Below are positions 1 to 7,292 of a stretch of DNA of 17,290 nt, piece after piece (positions within the stretch are counted from its first letter, which is position 1; every line of letters begins with the position of its first letter). Position numbers and translations under genes: made by a program. The DNA lies in assembly GCA_046717125.1 (NCBI GenBank), contig JBKJVQ010000291.1, positions 1-17,290 on the forward strand, written 5' to 3'. This stretch comes from JBKJVQ01 sp046717125. GTDB taxonomy: Bacteria; Pseudomonadota; Alphaproteobacteria; Rhizobiales; Methyloligellaceae. A model generated the notes under the pieces. It had not been told where the DNA came from. It was given only the letters and a program-made list of their open reading frames with translations, and did not search any database.

Positions 1-213
1 CTGCCGGAGGGGCGCGGCGCGGGGGTGGTGGGGTAGACGCGTACGCTCGAACCCGGCTAGTGTTTTTAAAACACCAGCGGCGTGCCGCTGCCGACGCCAT
101 CGGGCTTCATGACGGGCTCCTACCAGATGGAGACCGAAAAGCGCGAAGCCTTCGATGTCGAGATCCCGGCCTTCTCGCTCGATTGCCCGGATGAGCGCAT
201 CTCGATCAATTAG
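1..213 (+). CDS. apaG: ApaG protein, C-terminal fragment with in-frame stops
   Basis: Frame 1 ends at TAG 211-213 and reads TSGVPLPTPSGFMTGSYQ, then FDVEIPAFSLD, which is the conserved C-terminal beta-sandwich of ApaG (DUF525), a small protein named for its link to diadenosine tetraphosphate and of unclear function. The gene runs off the left edge. The first 69 bases keep the ApaG reading (GAGVVG, TLEPG) but contain stop codons at 34-36, 58-60 and 67-69. Comparing with the family pattern 'VVGE.P.LEPGD.FEYTSG', these look like several base substitutions with no net frame change. Everything after about base 70 is clean. Errors clustered at a contig end are more likely than gene decay. The stop codon overlaps the ribosome-binding site of argE, so the two genes probably form one transcript. 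Family assignment is firm; integrity is uncertain. Confidence 0.8.
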
Positions 214-217
214 GAGG
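212..217 (+). promoter_or_regulatory. Ribosome-binding site deciding the argE start
   Basis: AGGAGG is a perfect Shine-Dalgarno match. It overlaps the apaG stop codon and lies 5 bases before ATC at 223, the position where an argE start is expected from protein length. No ATG, GTG or TTG lies in frame near it. Confidence 0.65.
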
Positions 218-222
218 CGCGC

Positions 223-1380
223 ATCGCCCGCCCTGATCTCGAAACCGCGCGCGACCTCCTCGCGCAGCTGGTCGCGTTCGATACGACCAGCGCGAAATCC
301 AACCTGCCGCTGATCGGATTCGTCGAGGCGTATCTCGGGCGCCATGGCGTTGCCTCGCGGCGCATCCGGAATCAGGCCGGCACGCATGCGAGCATCGTTG
401 CGCGTATCGGCCCGGGCGAGGGCGCGGCGATCGGCTTGTCGGCACATACGGATTGTGTGCCCGTCGAGGGCCAAGTCTGGTCGTCCGATCCTTTCATACT
501 GACGACGCGCGGCGGCCGGCTCCATGCGCGGGGGGCCTGCGACATGAAGGGCTTCGTCGCCTGCGTCCTGGCGATGGTTCCGGCGTTTGCCGCGCGCGAT
601 GGCGGCCCGCCGATCGATGTCCTGTTTTCTTATGACGAGGAGGTCGGCTGCACCGGCGTCCGCCCGCTGATCGCGCGTCTGGGCAACGACCTCCCGAAAC
701 CAGCCATGGTCATCGTCGGCGAACCGACCGGGATGGAGGTCGTCGACGCGCATAAATCGATCGACGCCTATGTCACGACCGTCACGGGCCGCGAGGCGCA
801 TTCATCGATGCCGCAGCTCGGCGCGAACGCGATCCAGCCGGCGGCGGCGCTGGTCTGCGAGCTCGGGCGCATCGAGTCGGAGCTGGCGGATCGGAAGGAT
901 GGTCCGCGCTTCGATCCGCCCTACGCCACGCTGCAGGTCGGGATGATCGAAGGCGGCACTGCGCCCAACATCGTGCCGCGCCAGTGCGTGGTCCGCTGGC
1001 AAATGCGGGCGCTGCCGGGTGCGGACGCGCAGGAGCCGGCGCGACTTCTGGCGGCCTATGCGGAGACACAACTACTGCCCGACTTGCGCGCACAATTCGC
1101 CGAAGCCTCGATCGTCACCGAGCACGTCAACAACGTCCCGGCCTATGGGGCAGGCGACGGCTCGGCCGCCGTCACCCTCGCCATGAAGCTCGCCGGCCGC
1201 AACGAGACACGCGCCGTGTCTTACGGCACAGAGGCGGGATTGTATGAGTTGGCCGGAATCCCGGCCGTCGTTTGCGGTCCCGGCTCGATCGCGCAGGCGC
1301 ATGCCGCGGATGAATACGTCGAGGAAGCGCAGCTTGCATCGTGTCTCGACTTTCTCCGTAGGCTGACGGAGTTGCGCTAG
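223..1380 (+). CDS. argE: Acetylornithine deacetylase, M20 metallopeptidase family
   Basis: Removes the acetyl group from N2-acetylornithine to give ornithine in cytoplasmic arginine synthesis. M20 zinc-enzyme landmarks, numbered from 223: SAHTD (H75, D77), CDMKG (D107, bridging metal ligand), YDEEVGCTG (catalytic E139 and metal ligand E140), VGEPT (E167), the dimerisation-lid segment GREAHSSMPQLGAN (H193), and the C-terminal metal ligand H360 in AQAHAADE. Homology to the family begins almost at 223 (RPDLETARDLL, then AFDTTSAKSNLPLI). The 385-residue length is normal for ArgE. The first conventional start in frame, TTG at 436, would remove 71 conserved residues including most of strand 1 and has no good ribosome-binding site. 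I therefore take ATC at 223, 5 bases after AGGAGG; it is either a rare AUC start or a misread ATG. Related M20 enzymes (DapE) are possible, but the motif spacing favours ArgE. It ends one base from the convergent gene at 1382. Confidence 0.88.
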   Translation: MARPDLETARDLLAQLVAFDTTSAKSNLPLIGFVEAYLGRHGVASRRIRNQAGTHASIVARIGPGEGAAIGLSAHTDCVPVEGQVWSSDPFILTTRGGRLHARGACDMKGFVACVLAMVPAFAARDGGPPIDVLFSYDEEVGCTGVRPLIARLGNDLPKPAMVIVGEPTGMEVVDAHKSIDAYVTTVTGREAHSSMPQLGANAIQPAAALVCELGRIESELADRKDGPRFDPPYATLQVGMIEGGTAPNIVPRQCVVRWQMRALPGADAQEPARLLAAYAETQLLPDLRAQFAEASIVTEHVNNVPAYGAGDGSAAVTLAMKLAGRNETRAVSYGTEAGLYELAGIPAVVCGPGSIAQAHAADEYVEEAQLASCLDFLRRLTELR

Positions 1381-1381
1381 C

Positions 1382-3160
1382 TCAATCCCGGGCGCGGCGG
1401 CCGGGGGCGGGCAATTCGATGACGGGCGACGGGCGGTCGCTGCGGACGGGCAGGCTCGCATCGGCGACCGGCGGTTCGGCGCGCGCATCGTCCGGTGCGT
1501 CCGGCCCCTTCGAGCCCAATATCGCGTCGAGCACGAGCTTCGAGTACGCGCCCTTGCGGAAGCGGTAGAGCCGGAACGCCTCCTCGTCAGCGAAGTCGCT
1601 GTTTTGCGCCGCGAGCTTGCGCTTGACGATGAAGGCGGGTGGCAGCAGCACACGATCGACGATGCCCTTGTCTTCGAGCCCGACGAACAGATTGGTCAGA
1701 TAGCGCGCGTCGGTCCGCGGCGCCCCGATCGGCACGGCGACGTAATAGTCGCCGAGGAAGTCGAACACGACGTGCTGGAAGATCTCGAACTCCGTCCGCA
1801 GCCCCGCAAGATGCGTGTCGTGAAACCGCGTCATGATCTCGCCGACGGGCCCGTCCTTCGCGTTCCGGACCACGCTCATCAGATGGTGGAAGCGGTTCAT
1901 CGGCCGGTTGATGGCGACGAGCAGAATGCAGAAATCGACGAAGATCGCGATGGCGAGCGGGATGTAGTCGCGCGTGCCGAGCCCGGGCTCGCGCGCCATC
2001 ACTTCCTGCTTCTCGTTCTGCGGACGATTGGCGGACTGAATCGCCTCGCGCTGGAGCGCGCGCAGTTCCTCCGGCCCTGGCGGCAGCTCGAAGGAGAGCA
2101 GGCCGACCGATGTGGTGATCAGGCGCCGGAAGGCCTCGACCACAGCCTCCGAGCCTTCGACCGCGGCGATGTCGGCCTTGTCGATGTCGGGCAAGGTCGA
2201 GAGCGCCGTGACGACGCCGTTCAGCGCGCCCTGCAATTGCGGATCGGGGCAGACGAACGTGCCGCCCGAACCGCTGGCGAACACCGTCTGTTGCGCGCGG
2301 GCCTGCAATCCGTTGCGCATTTCGGTGAGCTGGGGATCGCTCTTCAGCGCATTGAAGCGGGTGATCGTCAGGTCGAGCTTACGGTCAAGATCGCGCATGA
2401 AGCTGTTGCGCGTGCCGGCGGCATCGAGGGTCGAAGGGTCGCGCGCAATGACTTTGGCGAGATCGCCCCGAAGATCATCGATGTCTTTCTGGATCGCGCC
2501 CGAACGCGATTTGATGAATTCCGCATTGAAGGCGAAGTTCTTCGCATCCGCATCGCGCAGGCGTCGGCGCGGCCCATCGCCGGGCGGTGAGTCGGGACAG
2601 GTGCCGCCCTGCTCGCGCTCCTCGACCGCCTTCTGTTGAGAGATGGTCGTCAGCGTGCCGAGCGTCTGCTCGAGCTGCGCCAGCCGGACCTTGCCGGTTT
2701 CGAGCGCGCCTTGCACCTGCCCGACGGATGCTTCGGCCGAGCGCGTCGCCTCGGAGCGGGATTCGAGGAATTTCCAGTAGAAGCCGAAACCGAACCCGAC
2801 CGAGATCAGGGTCAGGAAGACGTAACCGAAAATGTAGAGCGACCTCAGCCACCACGAAATCGGTGAGAACAGCGCGTCGAGGAGGTAGATGATCATCAGC
2901 ATCAGCATCGCCACGGCGAACGCGATGGCGATGCGCTTCACGATGCCGACCTCGCCCGTATTGGCGACGATCAGCTCCATCATGCCTTCATAGGTCGCAA
3001 GCCAGGCGAGCAGCCCCAGACCGATGATCAGGAGAACCTTGATGAGGCCGGGAAACGTCGTACGCAGACGCTGCCAGCGCTCTGCGCGCGCCTCAAACTG
3101 GTCGACCGCATCGTCGAAACGCGCGCCGCGGTTGCGCGGGTCGGAAGGGGGAGGCGTCAT
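1382..3160 (-). CDS. Uncharacterised membrane protein with large periplasmic loop
   Basis: I do not recognise the family. The 592-residue protein has a short cytoplasmic start (MTPPPSDPRNRG), three clustered transmembrane helices at about 38-58, 75-96 and 107-129, a long hydrophilic, partly coiled-coil loop (130-397), a fourth helix at about 398-417 (YIPLAIAIFVDFCILLVAI) and a 175-residue tail ending in a proline/alanine-rich segment. With an inside N terminus the loop would be periplasmic. It holds two cysteines in similar settings, GGTCPDSPPG near 188 and GGTFVCPDP near 304, which could form a disulfide; this is inference. The open frame extends 37 codons upstream to 3271, but ATG at 3158-3160 has AGGGA about 5 bases upstream and the extension looks non-conserved. 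The gene is convergent with argE (one base between stops), and mobA lies upstream on the same strand across 137 bases. Confidence 0.8.
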   Translation of the reverse strand: MTPPPSDPRNRGARFDDAVDQFEARAERWQRLRTTFPGLIKVLLIIGLGLLAWLATYEGMMELIVANTGEVGIVKRIAIAFAVAMLMLMIIYLLDALFSPISWWLRSLYIFGYVFLTLISVGFGFGFYWKFLESRSEATRSAEASVGQVQGALETGKVRLAQLEQTLGTLTTISQQKAVEEREQGGTCPDSPPGDGPRRRLRDADAKNFAFNAEFIKSRSGAIQKDIDDLRGDLAKVIARDPSTLDAAGTRNSFMRDLDRKLDLTITRFNALKSDPQLTEMRNGLQARAQQTVFASGSGGTFVCPDPQLQGALNGVVTALSTLPDIDKADIAAVEGSEAVVEAFRRLITTSVGLLSFELPPGPEELRALQREAIQSANRPQNEKQEVMAREPGLGTRDYIPLAIAIFVDFCILLVAINRPMNRFHHLMSVVRNAKDGPVGEIMTRFHDTHLAGLRTEFEIFQHVVFDFLGDYYVAVPIGAPRTDARYLTNLFVGLEDKGIVDRVLLPPAFIVKRKLAAQNSDFADEEAFRLYRFRKGAYSKLVLDAILGSKGPDAPDDARAEPPVADASLPVRSDRPSPVIELPAPGRRARD

Positions 3161-3297
3161 TCGTTCCCTACAGCTCGGGCGCGATCGCCCCGACACACAC
3201 GCAAACCGGCCCTCTCCCCCAGCGCCGATATGGGCAATTCTGCCCAGCGCATAAGACCCAGGCAAGATCATTCACGCGTCAAAAGCTACGGGATTGA

Positions 3298-3951
3298 TTA
3301 CGGTTTGGTCAACGGGCGGTCTGAGACGTGGCCCAGCCGGATTTCGGCCGCCGAAAAATCTGCTTCCGTGTTGAGATTGGTGAACGGGTCGGTATCGGCG
3401 CTCCCGCTTTGCTCGAATGGAAAATCGACCGCAACAGCATCATGCCGGCCGATGAAATCGTGCATCGTGCGTTCGCCTTTCGCGAGCGCGTAGCGCAGCG
3501 CGCCCTCGATTGCGAGCGGCCACAGAGCGAACACCGGATGCAGTCTGCCACCCGATTGCGCCACTGCGATGTGGCCGTTTGCCTCGCGCTGCGCCGGCGC
3601 AAGCCGGCCAGCAAGATCGAGGGGGAGGAACGGCGCGTCGCACGCGGCGGTCAGCACGGCGTGCGCGGACGGGTGCGCGGCCTTTGCATGCAGCACAGCG
3701 GCGAGTACGCCCGCGAGCGGGCCCTGAAAGTCGTCCACCGGATCGGCAATGACCGGCAGGCCGAATGCAGCGAAACGCGCCGGGTCGCCATTGGCGTTGA
3801 TGGCGAGGCCAGCCGTCTGCGGGGCGAGCCGTTCGATGACGTGGGCGATGAGGGGTTTCCCCGCCAGCAGGCGGAACGCCTTGTCGCCCGATCCCATGCG
3901 GCGGCTCTGCCCGCCGGAGAGGATCACGCCCGGAAAGGATCGATCGCCCAT
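3298..3951 (-). CDS. mobA: Molybdenum cofactor guanylyltransferase
   Basis: Transfers GMP from GTP to molybdopterin-molybdenum to form the MGD cofactor of DMSO-reductase-type molybdoenzymes; cytoplasmic. The N terminus has the nucleotide-binding signature GVILSGGQSRRMG followed by the conserved lysine in GDKAF. Further family blocks are IADPVDDFQGPLAGVLA, the acidic metal/GTP site ACDAPFLP, HPVFALWP and the C-terminal FTNLNTEAD. The chosen ATG at 3949-3951 puts the GTP signature at residues 8-20, as usual for MobA (217 residues in all), with GAGAAGC just upstream. An upstream ATG at 3987 would add 12 residues and has no visible ribosome-binding site. The gene is divergent from mrp. No molybdoenzyme or other moa/mob gene is in the window. 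Confidence 0.93.
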   Translation of the reverse strand: MGDRSFPGVILSGGQSRRMGSGDKAFRLLAGKPLIAHVIERLAPQTAGLAINANGDPARFAAFGLPVIADPVDDFQGPLAGVLAAVLHAKAAHPSAHAVLTAACDAPFLPLDLAGRLAPAQREANGHIAVAQSGGRLHPVFALWPLAIEGALRYALAKGERTMHDFIGRHDAVAVDFPFEQSGSADTDPFTNLNTEADFSAAEIRLGHVSDRPLTKP

Positions 3952-4110
3952 GCTTCTCGGTAGCATCGTTCCGATGCCGGTCGCCATCGGTGCGCGAGAC
4001 GAGGGAGATTTCGTCTTTCTTCACGATGCTGAATTTGTTTACATGCCGCCAATCCGCAACACGGGATATTGGCGCCGAAACGCGAACCGCGCGGGATCGC
4101 CCGATTCATC

Positions 4111-5316
4111 ATGGCAGACAGCATCACCAAAGAACGCGTGCTTGAGGAGCTGGCCCGGATCAAGGGTCCGAACCTCACCGACAACATCGTGTCGCTCGGC
4201 CTCGTCTCCGACATCGTGATGCGCGGCGGCAAAGTTGCGTTTTCGATCAGCGTGGATCCGGCTCGCGCGGGCGAACTCGAACCCTTGCGACAGGCGGCGC
4301 AACAGGTCGTGGCAGGCTTGCCGGGCGTTGAAACTGTGCTTGCGACGCTGACAGCCGAGCGCGGGCCCCCGTCGGGACCGCAAGACGCTCCGCGAGGATC
4401 GCCGCTGGCGCGGGAAGATGTTCCGCCGCGCAGGCCCGCCCCGCGCAGCGACACAGCGCCTCTGCCGGGAAAGGCGCGCGCCGCGATGGGCCAGACGCCT
4501 GTGGCAGGCGTGCCGGGTGTCGCCGCAATCATCGCGGTCGCATCGGGGAAGGGCGGCGTCGGCAAGTCGACGACCGCCGTCAATGTCGCGCTGGCGATGC
4601 AGGCGCTCGGCAAGAAGGTCGGGGTGCTCGACGCCGACATCTACGGACCGTCGATGCCGCGCCTTCTCGGGGTCACCGGCAAGCCGCAGACGATCGGCGA
4701 CAAGATGCTGAAACCGCTCGAGGCCTATGGGCTGAAAGTGATGTCGATGGGCTTCCTGGTCGAAGAAGATACGCCGATGATCTGGCGCGGCCCGATGGTC
4801 ATGTCGGCGATCACGCAGATGCTGAAGGAGGTCGCCTGGGGCGAACTCGACATTCTCGTGGTCGACATGCCGCCTGGCACGGGCGACGCGCAACTCACCA
4901 TGGCGCAGCAGGTGCCGCTTGCGGGCGCAATCATCGTCTCCACGCCCCAGGATCTAGCGTTGATCGACGCTCGCAAAGGACTCAATATGTTCCGCAAGGT
5001 CGATGTGCCGGTGCTCGGCATCGTCGAGAACATGTCGACCTTCGTCTGCCCGCATTGCGGTGAGCGCTCGGATATTTTCGGTCATGGCGGCGCACGCAAG
5101 GAGGCGGATCGTCTGAGCGTAAATTTCCTCGGCGAGGTGCCGTTGCATATGGACATCAGAGACAGATCGGACGCCGGAAGGCCTGTGGTAGCCAGCGATC
5201 CCGAATCAGCGCACGCTCAGGCCTATCGCGATATCGCGGCCGCGGCGCTCGCAGTGCTCGAAGGCAATGCTTCAGGCTCTGCGCGCGCAGCGCCGCGCAT
5301 TGTGCTGGAGGGGTGA
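4111..5316 (+). CDS. mrp: Mrp/ApbC iron-sulfur cluster carrier ATPase
   Basis: Mrp/NBP35-type P-loop ATPase that binds and transfers Fe-S clusters in the cytoplasm. Domains: an N-terminal MIP18/DUF59-type domain (about 1-90, with VLEELARIKGPNLTDNIVSLG), a proline/alanine-rich linker (about 90-135), then the ATPase. The deviant Walker A GKGGVGKST is at 146-154, followed by VLDADIYGPSMPRLLG, Walker B-like DMPPGTGDAQLT (252 on), and the cluster-binding CPHC (C313, C316) in FVCPHCGERSDIFGHGG. ATG at 4111 starts the conserved MADSITKERVLEEL; an in-frame TTG at 4069 adds only unconserved residues. It has 401 residues, slightly longer than the E. coli protein because of the linker and a short tail. 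It is followed directly by a TonB-like gene whose possible GTG start (5313) overlaps the stop, so the two may be co-transcribed although functionally unrelated. Confidence 0.95.
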   Translation: MADSITKERVLEELARIKGPNLTDNIVSLGLVSDIVMRGGKVAFSISVDPARAGELEPLRQAAQQVVAGLPGVETVLATLTAERGPPSGPQDAPRGSPLAREDVPPRRPAPRSDTAPLPGKARAAMGQTPVAGVPGVAAIIAVASGKGGVGKSTTAVNVALAMQALGKKVGVLDADIYGPSMPRLLGVTGKPQTIGDKMLKPLEAYGLKVMSMGFLVEEDTPMIWRGPMVMSAITQMLKEVAWGELDILVVDMPPGTGDAQLTMAQQVPLAGAIIVSTPQDLALIDARKGLNMFRKVDVPVLGIVENMSTFVCPHCGERSDIFGHGGARKEADRLSVNFLGEVPLHMDIRDRSDAGRPVVASDPESAHAQAYRDIAAAALAVLEGNASGSARAAPRIVLEG

Positions 5317-5327
5317 GCGAGGCAGGG

Positions 5328-6890
5328 ATGAATGCGCTCTACGACGCCCCGGCGGAGGCGGAGGAAGCGTATCTCGAGGAATTCGAACTCGGCCTTGTGG
5401 CGGAGGACGATGATCGGCAGGACGCGCCGTCGCCATGGATCGCGCGCGCCTGTGCTGCGGGCGCACTCGCCGCGCATGTCGGCCTCGTTGCGCTCGTCCT
5501 GGGGACAGGCTTCGGCTGGAGTTTCGCCCATCGCGGCGTCGATTTCGCGCGTGTCGTCGATGTCGAGATAGAACCCCGCCTGCCACGCATGGAGAGCGTT
5601 GCGATCCCGGATGCGCCGAAGGAAGCGGCCGGTGTCCCCGCTCAGGATCGGCTCGCGCTCCAGTCGGATGCGCCGGAGGAAACGGCCGGTGTCCCCGCTC
5701 AGGATCGGCTCGCGCTCCAATCGGATGCGCCGGAGGAAGCGGCCGGTGTCCCCGCTCAGGATCGGCTCGCGCTCCAGTCGGATGCGCCTGAAGAAGCGGC
5801 CGGCGTCCCTACGCAGGATCGGGTCGCGCTCCGGTCGGCGCTCGATGCGCTGGCGCTCGCCGGCGACGCCGAGACTCTGGAAACCATCGCGTCGAACCTC
5901 GATGCTGAAACCGATGCGGGCGCGGGCGCATTGCCGGTGCTCGAAGGCGAGCCGTCGGAACTTGCCGCTTCCGGCGCTCCGATAAGCGTCGCCCAAAGAG
6001 CGGAATCGCCGGTCGCGTCATCACCGCCTGCGCTTTCCCTCTCTCTGCCGGCTGCCCCCGACCTCGTAGCGAATTCCGATATGCGCGAGCTTGCCGAGGC
6101 GCGGGAACGCCCGGGCATCGTCGCAAGCGAAGCGGCAGAGGACGCTGTCATCGCCCGACCGGCGTCCGAGCAGGTTCGTGAACCATCGATCGCGCAGGCA
6201 AGACCGGGGGAGGTCGAGGAGACTGTCATCTCGGAGTCGGGACAGGACAAGACCCACGAAGCACCCGTGGTGCAGGCGCGAGGTGGCGATGCTGGAGAGA
6301 CTATCGTCGCCCAGACCGAGCCTGAAGCGGCCGAAGGCGAAGCGGATCAGGGTTCGGCCGAGGACGCCGACGTCCAGACCGCTCAGGCCGGCGAAGCCCG
6401 GCTTCAGGCCGCGCGGGACGCTGAGGCGCGGCAGGCGACGGCAAAAAAAGTGGCGGCCGATCGGACCCGCGCGGCAGCCGCCGCTAAAAAAGCGGCGGCC
6501 GATCGTGCGCGCGCAGCCGCGACCCGAAAGCGCCACGAAGAGGCGCGCCGGCGCGAAGCCGAGAAGCGCAAGGTGGCGGCGAGGAAGAAGTCCCAGGCCG
6601 GCGCGCAGGCGAGCAGGCTGGGTGGCGCGCGGCGCTACGCCGGCATGGTCAGGGCGCGTGTTGCGGCTCGAAAGCCTGGGCTGAAAGGTCCTTCGACTGT
6701 GCGAATCGCCTATGCGGTCGCGCCAAACGGATCGCTGCGCTACGCAAAGATCGCGGGCGCCAATAATAGCGGGTTCTTTATGAATCAGTCCTCGCTCGCG
6801 GCGGTGCGCAGCGCTGCGCCGTTCCCGCCGCCACCGGCAGGCATGACGCCCGGACAGCTCAGTTTCACGGTGACGTTCACCTACAGGTGA
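5328..6890 (+). CDS. TonB/TolA-like energy-transducer protein with tandem repeats
   Basis: About 520 residues, built like a TonB or TolA protein: a short acidic cytoplasmic start, one membrane anchor at about 38-66 (WIARACAAGALAAHVGLVAL and on), a very long acidic alanine/proline-rich periplasmic linker, a lysine/arginine/alanine-rich helical segment (AAKKAAADRARAAATRKR) like the TolA stalk, and a C-terminal TonB fold of about 90 residues (YAGMVRARVAARKP, TVRIAYAVAPNGSLRYAKI, AAPFPPPPAGMTPG, LSFTVTFTYR). Such proteins carry proton-motive energy from ExbB/ExbD or TolQ/TolR to the outer membrane; no such partner genes are here. The linker holds four 19-residue tandem repeats at 5610-5837 and a weaker duplicated motif (EPSIAQARPGEVEETVIS versus EAPVVQARGGDAGETIVAQ). 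ATG 5328 has GAGG upstream. GTG 5313 overlaps the mrp stop but has its GGAGG too close. Confidence 0.85.
   Translation: MNALYDAPAEAEEAYLEEFELGLVAEDDDRQDAPSPWIARACAAGALAAHVGLVALVLGTGFGWSFAHRGVDFARVVDVEIEPRLPRMESVAIPDAPKEAAGVPAQDRLALQSDAPEETAGVPAQDRLALQSDAPEEAAGVPAQDRLALQSDAPEEAAGVPTQDRVALRSALDALALAGDAETLETIASNLDAETDAGAGALPVLEGEPSELAASGAPISVAQRAESPVASSPPALSLSLPAAPDLVANSDMRELAEARERPGIVASEAAEDAVIARPASEQVREPSIAQARPGEVEETVISESGQDKTHEAPVVQARGGDAGETIVAQTEPEAAEGEADQGSAEDADVQTAQAGEARLQAARDAEARQATAKKVAADRTRAAAAAKKAAADRARAAATRKRHEEARRREAEKRKVAARKKSQAGAQASRLGGARRYAGMVRARVAARKPGLKGPSTVRIAYAVAPNGSLRYAKIAGANNSGFFMNQSSLAAVRSAAPFPPPPAGMTPGQLSFTVTFTYR
5610..5837 (+). repeat. Four tandem 57-bp coding repeats
   Basis: Four copies of a 57-base unit start at 5610, 5667, 5724 and 5781. 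Each encodes 19 residues of the form DAPEEAAGVPAQDRLALQS inside the TonB-like linker. Copies 2 and 3 are almost identical in DNA; copy 1 has K for E, and copy 4 is the most diverged (PTQDRVALRS). Units keep the reading frame, so copy number can change by slippage or recombination without breaking the gene. Confidence 0.95.
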
Positions 6891-6921
6891 CGCCTGTCAT
6901 TCGCCCTGCGCGAAGACGCAT

Positions 6922-7245
6922 TTACCCTTCCAAATTCGACTTCAGCCGGTCGAGCATCTCGACCGCATACGCCGCATAGGGCCCGATCCAGCGCTCGTGA
7001 ATATGCTTGATCGGCAGCGGATTGAGGTGGTTCCAGCGCCCGCGCCCGTCGCGCCGGACGATCACCAGCTCCGCGCGTTCCAGAACCTTCAGATGCTGCA
7101 TGACCGTGCAACGGTCGAGCGCCGCAAAGCGCGCGCACAAAGCGCCTGTTGTCTGTGGGTGATCCTTCAGCGCATCGAGCAGCGCGCGACGCACGGGTGC
7201 GGATAAAGCTTTGAAAACGAGATCGTATTTGTCACCACTTGACAT
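6922..7245 (-). CDS. ArsR-family winged-helix repressor
   Basis: A 107-residue winged-helix protein. MSSGDKYDLVFKALSAPVRRALLDAL is the helix 1-2 pattern of ArsR/SmtB-like regulators. The recognition helix is near RCTVMQHLKVLERAELV, followed by a wing with VRRDGRGRWNHLNPLPIKHI. There is no cysteine-rich metal site of the ELCVCDL type; the only cysteines are one before the recognition helix and one in its first turn, so a classical metal sensor is unlikely. It resembles the 'ArsR next to SRPBCC/AHSA1' group of paired regulators, and the divergent gene at 7293 is exactly such a partner. A perfect inverted repeat overlaps its own start codon and lies before the partner gene, so it probably represses both genes (inference). 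The convergent TonB-like gene ends 31 bases away. Confidence 0.9.
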   Translation of the reverse strand: MSSGDKYDLVFKALSAPVRRALLDALKDHPQTTGALCARFAALDRCTVMQHLKVLERAELVIVRRDGRGRWNHLNPLPIKHIHERWIGPYAAYAVEMLDRLKSNLEG

Positions 7246-7263
7246 GTTATAAAACTATAACAT
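7244..7263. promoter_or_regulatory. Inverted-repeat operator between arsR-like and SRPBCC genes
   Basis: Perfect 8-base arms ATGTTATA (7244-7251) and TATAACAT (7256-7263) flank AAAC. The block is AT-rich in a GC-rich region. It overlaps the ATG of the ArsR-type gene (7243-7245, minus strand) and lies about 30 bases before the SRPBCC start. Size and symmetry fit a winged-helix dimer site; autoregulation is inferred. Confidence 0.7.
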
Positions 7264-7292
7264 AATGGGCAGGGAGACAAGGGAGAAATGCG

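Noticed and set aside
1604..2590. A 328-codon plus-strand frame opposite the membrane protein gene
   Set aside because: The minus strand has convincing transmembrane helices and a ribosome-binding site; the plus reading is arginine/aspartate-rich with no domain.
3298..3951. mobA as a plasmid mobilisation gene
   Set aside because: The sequence is a nucleotidyltransferase with the GTP-binding signature of the cofactor enzyme; no relaxase motifs or oriT.
4069..4110. Upstream TTG start for mrp adding 14 residues
   Set aside because: Conserved Mrp sequence begins at ATG 4111 and the added residues show no family pattern.
5610..5837. Regular repeats as a CRISPR array
   Set aside because: The units are adjacent without spacers and stay in frame inside a coding sequence.
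5223..5996. A 257-codon minus-strand frame containing repeats
   Set aside because: It mirrors the tandem repeats of the TonB-like gene on the opposite strand; no ribosome-binding site or recognisable domain.
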